DNA of 11,814 nt from Rhodospirillales bacterium. GTDB lineage: Bacteria > Pseudomonadota > Alphaproteobacteria > Rhodospirillales > Defluviicoccaceae. This document shows, piece by piece, positions 7,461 to 11,814 of the stretch. Under the pieces are notes generated by a model. The model did not search any database. It was given only the letters and a program-made list of their open reading frames with translations, and had not been told where the DNA came from. The translations under genes were made by a program, and so were the position numbers. Where the stretch lies: positions 1 to 11,814 of the forward strand of contig JAHCKI010000046.1 of NCBI GenBank assembly GCA_026125865.1. Reading direction: 5' to 3'. Each line of letters opens with the position of its first letter. Positions within the stretch are counted from its first letter, which is position 1.

Positions 7461-7667
7461 ATGGACGAAGACGTTCTGAACATGAGCCTTCGAAAGTTCC
7501 TGAAAAAAGTCGGCGTGACGTCTCAGCGGGAGATCGAAATGGCGATCCGGGCCGCCGCCGCCGCGGGCCGGCTGCCGGCGGGCGGCGGGATCAAGGCGAT
7601 CGCTCGTATCACGCTGGAAGGCGTCGACCTGGACGTGTCGATCGACGGGATGATCGATCTCGAATAG
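7461..7667 (+). CDS. DUF6494 family protein (68 aa)
   Basis: This is a small soluble protein beginning MDEDVLNMSLRKFLKKVG, followed by TSQREIEMAIRAA and a C-terminal LEGVDLDVSIDGMIDLE. This pattern matches DUF6494, a family of unknown function that recurs near formate dehydrogenase and molybdenum-cofactor genes. The basic first half looks helical and the acidic end looks like strands; no Cys, signal or membrane segment is present. The start ATG has GGGG 7 nt upstream. It stands alone between palindromes A/B and C, 242 nt after the polyferredoxin and 219 nt before fdhD. It may be on its own transcript or on one shaped by those hairpins. Confidence 0.85.
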   Translation: MDEDVLNMSLRKFLKKVGVTSQREIEMAIRAAAAAGRLPAGGGIKAIARITLEGVDLDVSIDGMIDLE

Positions 7668-7715
7668 GCCTGTTCCGGGTTCGCTCGGGTGGAGATCCCG
7701 AACCACCCCGCGCCG

Positions 7716-7784
7716 CTAGAGCACGGTTCGACTAGGCTCGGTCAGCCTAGTCGACCGGTCGTGCTCCAATTCATTTTGCTCTAG
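7716..7784 (-). repeat. Palindromic REP-like element C
   Basis: This element is bounded by CTAGAGC (7716-7722) and GCTCTAG (7778-7784). The outer stem GAGCACG (7719-7725) pairs with CGTGCTC (7760-7766), and the inner stem 7728-7738 pairs with 7744-7754 around a 5-nt loop. On the minus strand the loop reads GACCG and the outer part reads GAGCACGACCG, identical to element B. It lies between the DUF6494 gene and fdhD, 48 nt after the DUF6494 stop. Confidence 0.75.
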
Positions 7785-7874
7785 CGGAAGCGACGACCAG
7801 CCGACGGGAATTGTTGATGGCGCTTCGGTCCGAACGGCGATAGGGTTTCGCCAACATCGCGAAGTTGAGGCGCC

Positions 7875-7879
7875 GGAGG
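7875..7879 (+). promoter_or_regulatory. Ribosome binding site of fdhD
   Basis: GGAGG sits 7 nt before the ATG at 7887 but only 1 nt before an in-frame GTG at 7881, so the ATG is the likely start. Confidence 0.75.
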
Positions 7880-7886
7880 CGTGGAC

Positions 7887-8768
7887 ATGGACGACCCCCT
7901 GGTGTTGCCGGATCCGGCCGATCCGAAACTGACTGCCCGGCTGGACGGGGTCGACCAGGACGGGCGGTTGGCAACAGCGCAGGTCATCATCGAACGGCCG
8001 CTGACGCTGTTCCTCAACAGCCGGGAGATCGTCACCATGATGACGATCGGCGACCATCCGGCGTGTCTGGCAGTCGGCTACCTGCTTAATCAGAACATGC
8101 TCCGTGCTGACGACGAGATCACCGCGATCGATCATGACGACGAGATCGAGACGGTGGTCGTTCGTACCGCCCGGATCACCGACTACGAAGAAAAGCTCAG
8201 CAGGAAGGTGCTGACGTCCGGGTGCGCCCAGGGCACAGTGTTCGGCGACGTGATGGAGAAGTTCGACGCCACGACACTTGATCCCGATGCACGCCTCCGC
8301 ACCTCTTGGCTCTATACCCTGACCCGGACGATCAACACCCTGCCCAGCCTGTATCTGGCTGCCGGAGCGATCCACGGTTGCGTGTTGTGCGCACGCGACC
8401 GTGTCCTGGTCTATATGGAGGACGTCGGCCGGCACAACGCAGTCGATAAGATCGCCGGCTACATGCACCTCAACGGGATCGGCCCGGCCGGCAAGATCTT
8501 CTACACCACCGGCCGGTTGACCAGCGAAATGGTGATTAAGACGGTGCAGATGCAGATCCCGGTCCTGATCTCCCGCTCCGGTTTCACGGCGTGGGGCGTT
8601 GAGCTGGCCCGGCGTGCCGGGCTCACGCTGATCGGCCGCGCTCGCGGCCGGCGCTTCGTGGCGCTCTCCGGCACCCATCGTCTGGTGTTCGATGCGAACG
8701 CCGGAGCGGCGGCGGAGGAGCCGCTCTCCGCCCGCCGCAAGGGCAGCGTCGGCGCCGGCGAACCATGA
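7887..8768 (+). CDS. fdhD: FdhD, sulfur carrier for formate dehydrogenase Mo cofactor
   Basis: FdhD moves sulfur from a cysteine desulfurase to the Mo-bisMGD of formate dehydrogenase, which is required for activity. The 293-aa product has the family signature EDVGRHNAVDK (178-188), the segment YTTGRLTSEMV nearby and a C-terminal domain of normal length. The sulfur-shuttling loop, CxxC in E. coli FdhD (C121/C124), reads SGCAQGT here, so only C113 is present. A separate CxxC pair (C165-V-L-C168) occurs in IHGCVLCAR just before the signature. This may be a clade feature. It follows element C and overlaps mobB by 4 nt (ATGA), a sign of translational coupling. Its client is presumably the FdhA encoded on the other strand. 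Confidence 0.96.
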   Translation: MDDPLVLPDPADPKLTARLDGVDQDGRLATAQVIIERPLTLFLNSREIVTMMTIGDHPACLAVGYLLNQNMLRADDEITAIDHDDEIETVVVRTARITDYEEKLSRKVLTSGCAQGTVFGDVMEKFDATTLDPDARLRTSWLYTLTRTINTLPSLYLAAGAIHGCVLCARDRVLVYMEDVGRHNAVDKIAGYMHLNGIGPAGKIFYTTGRLTSEMVIKTVQMQIPVLISRSGFTAWGVELARRAGLTLIGRARGRRFVALSGTHRLVFDANAGAAAEEPLSARRKGSVGAGEP

Positions 8769-9271
8769 AGATCTTCGGGCTGATCGGGTGGAGCGGCAGT
8801 GGCAAGACCACGCTGCTTGAATCCCTTCTGCCAGCCGTCATCCGTCGCGGCTTCACAGTTTCGACCGTCAAGCATACCTCGCATGCGATCGACCCGGACC
8901 GCCCGGGCAAAGATAGTTACCGCCACCGCTTGGCCGGTGCCACCGACGTTGTGCTGCTTTCGTCGGCCCGCATGATCCTGTTCCACGAGGTTCACGGCGG
9001 CACCGAACCGACGCTGGACGCGATCCTGCCGCGCCTCGCCCCTGTCGATCTGCTGCTGGTCGAAGGCTTCAAGAACTTGCCCCACGATCGGCTGGAAGTG
9101 CACCGGCCGGCTGTGGGGAAGCCGCTGATCTGCACAACCGATCCGAGAATCGTGGCGGTTGCCTCCGATGTCCCGCTCCCAGGGCTCGACCGACGGGTGC
9201 TCGACCTCAGCGACGTGGAAGCGATTGCCGATTTCGTCATCGCCCACTGCAACCTCCACGAGGCCGGATAA
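8765..9271 (+). CDS. mobB: MobB, molybdopterin-guanine dinucleotide synthesis GTP-binding protein
   Basis: MobB is a GTP-binding adaptor that helps MobA attach GMP to molybdopterin to make MGD, the cofactor form used by FdhA. The 168-aa protein has a Walker A motif GWSGSGKTT (8-16), the family block STVKHTSHAIDPDRPGKDS (33-51) followed by RHRLAGA, and VDLLLVEGFKN (94-104). The length is normal. The start ATG overlaps the fdhD stop. It is the last gene of the plus-strand arm; no mobA is seen in the window. No clear terminator follows. Confidence 0.95.
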   Translation: MKIFGLIGWSGSGKTTLLESLLPAVIRRGFTVSTVKHTSHAIDPDRPGKDSYRHRLAGATDVVLLSSARMILFHEVHGGTEPTLDAILPRLAPVDLLLVEGFKNLPHDRLEVHRPAVGKPLICTTDPRIVAVASDVPLPGLDRRVLDLSDVEAIADFVIAHCNLHEAG

Positions 9272-9523
9272 CCTCGCGGTTCGTCCGCTTTAGGAGCAAA
9301 AACAGGAAGGGTTGCCCTTATTGGTTGAAATGGCTCCGCCGCTTCGGCTGTCTTCCCCGTCCAATTCAAACCGCTGACCTGCTGAATGCGCCGTCACGTT
9401 GGATTGACAGCGAATTCGGTGCAGAGCGGGGCACTCTTCGATTGCCAAAAACGGCTTGTCCCTCTGGCAGGTTGCGGAAAAACCTCGCAACGGCTGCGCG
9501 GTCGTGATTCTCTTTAGGGTCTG
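9272..9523. other. Spacer without recognisable gene, mobB to IS remnant
   Basis: The 252 bases between mobB and the transposase remnant hold no credible reading frame, RNA gene or promoter that I can support. The right part (about 9470-9523) may be the left end of the decayed insertion sequence, but no terminal inverted repeat was found. Confidence 0.4.
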
Positions 9524-9870
9524 ATGCACGGCGGATACTGGGATCGGGTTGGTCTGCTTTCGTGTATTGATCAGGAGAGCCGGATGCCGACGGGTCATTC
9601 TTTGCGGGTGATCCGGCCCGTGGTGCGTGAGGTTCTGGCCTCGCTGGGCGATGCGTTCATGCGGCATATTCATCGGAGAATCGCCCCTCGATCCCGCTGG
9701 AGATGCTGCATTCTGCGTTGCTGCAGCATCCGAAGGTGGCACCGCTGTTGTCGAGCGAGCACTTCTCGGTGGGCGGCACGCTGGTCGAAGCCTGGGTTTC
9801 GCGCCGCACATGCCGCCACCGCGCCTCGCCGCCACCACCGAAACCTGACCCCGCAGCCGCCGCTCTGTAG
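9524..9870 (+). pseudogene. Decayed IS5-family transposase fragment
   Basis: Two reading frames together resemble an IS5-family transposase. The first (from ATG 9524) gives an N-terminal region with SRMPTGHSLRVIRPVVREVL. Near 9667 the match shifts frame and continues as RPSIPLEML (9682-9708), then LLQHPKVAPLLSSEHFSV, GGTLVEAWVS. In intact relatives about 60-70 residues lie between the RPSIP block and the HPKVAPLL block, so an internal deletion is likely near 9721. The usual FSVDGT reads FSVGGT here (GGC at 9772), consistent with loss of an acidic active-site residue. The frame ends at TAG 9868-9870 without the rest of the DDE domain. It cannot be functional. Its ends and target duplication could not be defined. 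Confidence 0.8.
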
Positions 9871-9984
9871 TGCCGACCCTCAAAGGTCGACCCCAAGGTT
9901 TCCAGTGTCTTAACTCAATTCGAAACCCCGAATTGCGGACGTCGAGGTAACCGCGACCCGGTTTTCGATCCGAGTGGCGGTTTG

Positions 9985-10024
9985 TGGATCGCCACGGCGC
10001 TCACGCGCTTCACGATAACGAGGT
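9985..10024 (+). repeat. Interspersed repeat fragment, copy 1
   Basis: About 40 bases starting TGGATCGCCACGGCGCTC match 10431-10469 with three differences, all transitions. It is one arm of the palindromic repeat whose second copy lies in the nested palindrome at 10387-10594. No matching opposite arm is seen here, so it looks like a decayed half-copy. Confidence 0.7.
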
Positions 10025-10059
10025 ATGTTGTGCTACGTCGCCTTTGCGAATCAGGCTGA

Positions 10060-10088
10060 TTGACAACGCTGCGGCACCGGAATATGTT
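10060..10088 (+). promoter_or_regulatory. Near-consensus promoter with no gene behind it
   Basis: TTGACA (10060-10065), a 17-nt spacer and TATGTT (10083-10088) form a good sigma70-type pair. A transcript would start near 10095 and enter the AT-rich island, where I find no convincing coding frame. It may drive a small RNA ending at the hairpin near 10342, or be a leftover of a mobile element. Confidence 0.45.
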
Positions 10089-10204
10089 CATATATTGTTC
10101 GCATGCGGGTTTGGTCGGCATGGATCCTTTTGGTGGAATTGCGTTGCGCAAAAAGCAATGAAGGGTAGTATCGTGTGAAATCAGCAGGTTACGGGTGTTT
10201 TTGA

Positions 10205-10234
10205 ATACTTTTCCATACTTTTTCATACATTTCG
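10205..10234. repeat. Three 10-bp tandem repeats
   Basis: The units atacttttcc, atactttttc and atacatttcg follow each other directly. The 10-bp period is about one helical turn, so a protein binding each copy would sit on one face of the DNA. This fits an operator or iteron-like site but could also be chance in AT-rich DNA. Confidence 0.5.
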
Positions 10235-10320
10235 CGCGCCGATTCGGACACAAAAGTAATGATATCAATGTATTGCAGCGATATATTGCGTGGCAAACCA
10301 TGCACAATCCGTATAAAAAC

Positions 10321-10342
10321 GCAACATGATGTTGCATTTTTT
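10321..10342 (+). terminator. Terminator-like hairpin with T-run
   Basis: GCAACAT (10321-10327) and ATGTTGC (10329-10335) are inverted repeats; sterically a 5-bp stem with a 5-nt loop is likely. Six T follow (10337-10342). It is a modest intrinsic terminator on the plus strand, with only the candidate small RNA upstream. Confidence 0.4.
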
Positions 10343-10386
10343 GGTTGAAAATTTCCAAATGCAGATCGCCTAGGAATTGACGGCAA

Positions 10387-10594
10387 TTGCCCTCACTCCA
10401 CCCTTCTCCGCAAGCTGGCAAGGAAGTCCATGGATCGCCACGGCGCTCACGCGCCTCGCGATGACGAGGAAAAATTTCCCAGCCGTCATTGCGAGCCGGC
10501 GCGGCAATCCAGAGGCATCCGAGGTGATGACGAGGTATAAAGCCTTCGCCCGCTTGCGGGAGAGGGGCCCGCGCCAGCGGGAGGGTGAGGGCAA
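10387..10594. repeat. Nested palindrome of two interspersed-repeat families
   Basis: The outer arms run from TTGCCCTCAC (10387-10396) with TTCTCCGCAAGC (10404-10415) to GCTTGCGGGAGAGG with GGTGAGGGCAA (10584-10594), which are imperfect inverted copies. Inside lies a second inverted pair, TGGATCGCC...GATGACG (10431-10466) and CGTCATTGCGAGC...GGCAATCCA (10484-10511), around a 17-nt AT-rich loop. GATGACGAGG recurs at 10526-10535. This looks like a MITE- or REP-type repeat inserted in, or combined with, another. No gene lies within. Confidence 0.6.
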
Positions 10595-10639
10595 GAGTGA
10601 CCAAGAGGCGCGCGTCAGCGGAACGGTGAGGGAAAGGGC

Positions 10640-11653
10640 ATGCCGAAAGACACGCAGAACCGACACGGCGATCCGGGAACACCCGAGTTGAGGACCACAC
10701 ATTTCCCGGATGGTCAAGGCGCGGTCGGGCGTTTTGCGTTGCCCGTGCTTCTCGCCGGCGCGGTGGCCATCGCGTTTGCGCCTATCTTCGTGCGGTTGAG
10801 CGAACTGGGACCGACCGCCACCGCCTTTCATCGGCTTTTCCTCGCCTTGCCGGCGCTTTGGGTGTGGAACGCCATGCAGCCGCGCGGGAGCCCGTCAACG
10901 ACGCGCGCGCGGGCCTCGCGGCCGTCGTGTCGAGCCGACTATATGGGCCTGATGCTGGCCGGGTTGTTCTTCACCGGCGACCTGGCCTTCTGGCACTGGT
11001 CGATCAACTTCACCACGGTCGCCAACGCCACCCTGCTCGCCAACTTCGCGCCCGTCTTCGTCGCCATCGCCGGCTATGTCCTGTTCGGCGAACGGTTTTC
11101 GCGGACGTTTCTGATCGGCATGGTCGCGGCGCTCGTCGGCGCCTGCGTTCTCATGGGGCGCAGTTTCACGCTCAGCGCCGCGCACCTGATCGGCGATGCC
11201 CTGGGTCTGACGACGGCGGTCTTCTATGCCGCCTACATCATCACCGTCGGGCAGCTGAGGGCGCGGTTTTCGACGCCGACCATCATGGCGTGGTCGGGCC
11301 TGTTCAATTGCGCTTCGCTTTTGCCCATTGCGGTGATCTCGGGCGAAAACCTCATCGCCACCTCGGTGCACGGGTGGGCCATCCTCGCCGGCTTGGCGCT
11401 GATCTCCCATGTGGGAGGCCAGAGCATGATCGCCTATGCCCTGGCCCATCTGCCCGCCGCGTTTTCCTCGGTCAGCCTTCTTTTGCAGCCGGCGGTTGCG
11501 GCAGTGTTGGCGTGGGTGCTCTTGGGGGAAGCGCTCGGCCCCGTCCAGGCCGTCGGTGCGGCCATGATCCTCACTGGCATTTACCTGGCTCGCCGTGGTA
11601 CCCAATTGCCCGACGCCAACGCAACCGACACCGTTCGTCGGACGCACCCTTGA
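10640..11653 (+). CDS. DMT/EamA-family transporter, inner membrane
   Basis: This 337-aa protein looks like a drug/metabolite transporter with two EamA repeats and about ten membrane helices, starting at FALPVLLAGAVAIAFAPIFV (32-51). The first repeat ends near VALVGACVLMGRSF and the second with VQAVGAAMILTGIYLARRG. It carries the FAPVFVAIAGYVLFGE type of motif in the first half and a similar LLLQPAVAAVLAWVLLGE in the second. The substrate cannot be inferred. Residues 82-98 form an unusual Arg/Ser-rich loop. The ATG at 10640 has GAGG 8 nt upstream, which lies in repeat-derived DNA; the first 30 residues are hydrophilic and could be an over-extended start. It is unrelated to the formate dehydrogenase genes. 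Confidence 0.93.
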   Translation: MPKDTQNRHGDPGTPELRTTHFPDGQGAVGRFALPVLLAGAVAIAFAPIFVRLSELGPTATAFHRLFLALPALWVWNAMQPRGSPSTTRARASRPSCRADYMGLMLAGLFFTGDLAFWHWSINFTTVANATLLANFAPVFVAIAGYVLFGERFSRTFLIGMVAALVGACVLMGRSFTLSAAHLIGDALGLTTAVFYAAYIITVGQLRARFSTPTIMAWSGLFNCASLLPIAVISGENLIATSVHGWAILAGLALISHVGGQSMIAYALAHLPAAFSSVSLLLQPAVAAVLAWVLLGEALGPVQAVGAAMILTGIYLARRGTQLPDANATDTVRRTHP

Positions 11654-11654
11654 C

Positions 11655-11687
11655 ACGAACACGTTCTGCTGGCAAAGAAGTGTTCGT
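11655..11687 (+). terminator. Inverted repeat just after the transporter gene
   Basis: ACGAACAC (11655-11662) and GTGTTCGT (11680-11687) form a perfect 8-bp stem with a 17-nt loop, starting 2 nt after the stop codon. A run of ten T lies 14 nt further on (11702-11711), not directly at the stem. It may be a weak terminator or a dyad operator for the next gene. Confidence 0.35.
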
Positions 11688-11717
11688 ATTACGAGAGAGT
11701 CTTTTTTTTTTGCCCGC

Positions 11718-11723
11718 TAAAAT
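11718..11723 (+). promoter_or_regulatory. Possible -10 box upstream of the nucleotide-sugar dehydrogenase
   Basis: TAAAAT lies 21 nt before the ATG at 11745 and just after a ten-T tract that could act like an upstream AT-rich element. No good -35 box is seen at 17 nt, so this is weak. Confidence 0.25.
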
Positions 11724-11744
11724 TGAGAATTGAGGAGACTTTGT

Positions 11745-11814
11745 ATGGGTCACGATCGTCGCGTTGCGGTTATCGGTCTGGGATACGTCGGCTTGCCGGT
11801 GGCCGTTGCCTTGG
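11745..11814 (+). CDS. Nucleotide-sugar (UDP-glucose/GDP-mannose type) dehydrogenase, N-terminal fragment
   Basis: Only 23 codons are in the window. They read RVAVIGLGYVGLPVAVAL after MGHDR, the NAD-binding Rossmann start typical of UDP-glucose/GDP-mannose dehydrogenase family enzymes (for example UDP-N-acetylglucosamine or UDP-N-acetylmannosamine dehydrogenases). These make uronic acids for surface polysaccharides. The ATG at 11745 has GAGGAG 7 nt upstream. The substrate cannot be told from this part. It begins a new locus to the right. Confidence 0.9.
   Translation, partial: MGHDRRVAVIGLGYVGLPVAVAL

Larger units (their letters stand above)
10095..10342 (+). ncRNA. Candidate small RNA in AT-rich island (speculative)
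   Basis: The span runs from the predicted start of the promoter at 10060-10088 to a terminator-like hairpin. Bases 10201-10380 contain 67 G or C in 180 (37%), far below the flanks. The only frames are about 13 to 21 codons with no ribosome site. A short imperfect hairpin (ATTGC/GCAAT around 10138-10159) and three 10-bp repeats lie inside. No known RNA family is recognised. Confidence 0.25.

Noticed and set aside
7716..8678. 320-codon open frame on the minus strand
   Set aside because: It is antisense to fdhD, runs through palindrome C, and shows no family pattern.
9290..9883. 197-codon open frame on the minus strand
   Set aside because: It overlaps the transposase remnant in antisense and has no recognisable domain.
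10387..10594. CRISPR array
   Set aside because: The repeats are inverted and unequal, with no regular spacers and no cas genes.
9915..10700. 261-codon open frame on the minus strand across the AT-rich island and repeats
   Set aside because: It translates the interspersed repeats and contains compositionally unrelated segments; no ribosome site or domain. It is open by chance.

Overview
The window is GC-rich DNA, apart from one AT-rich patch near 10.2-10.4 kb. It looks like an alphaproteobacterial chromosome. The basis is the type of formate dehydrogenase (Fdh) accessory genes (DUF3305, DUF3306, DUF6494, the small Fdh-region TAT protein) and the style of the intergenic palindromes. The species cannot be read from the sequence.

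Positions 1-9271 form one molybdenum formate dehydrogenase locus read in two directions. On the minus strand, from the centre leftwards, lie DUF3305, DUF3306, a TorD-type chaperone, a 69-aa TAT-signal protein, and fdhA, the catalytic subunit, which runs off the left edge. A good sigma70-like promoter lies between DUF3306 and torD, so this arm probably has at least two transcription units. On the plus strand lie a 681-aa polyferredoxin-like protein, DUF6494, fdhD and mobB. fdhA is the TAT-exported, cysteine-containing type, not a selenoprotein. TorD is expected to guard the apo-enzyme, MobB to support bis-MGD synthesis, and FdhD to sulfurate the cofactor. The polyferredoxin, DUF3305, DUF3306, DUF6494 and the TAT microprotein have no settled biochemical role. 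They are the best candidates for an undescribed maturation or electron-transfer module.

The spacers on both sides of the DUF6494 gene carry three palindromic elements. They share CTAG ends, a GAGCA outer stem, a 3-nt bulge and a GACC loop, but their inner stems differ with compensating changes. They resemble REP-type elements.

Positions 9272-10639 hold no intact gene. They contain a decayed IS5-family transposase, several interspersed-repeat fragments, an AT-rich island with a near-consensus promoter, three 10-bp tandem repeats and a terminator-like hairpin (a possible small RNA), and a nested long palindrome.

Positions 10640-11814 hold an EamA/DMT-family transporter and the first 23 codons of a nucleotide-sugar dehydrogenase. 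The latter marks the start of an unrelated, probably polysaccharide-related, locus.
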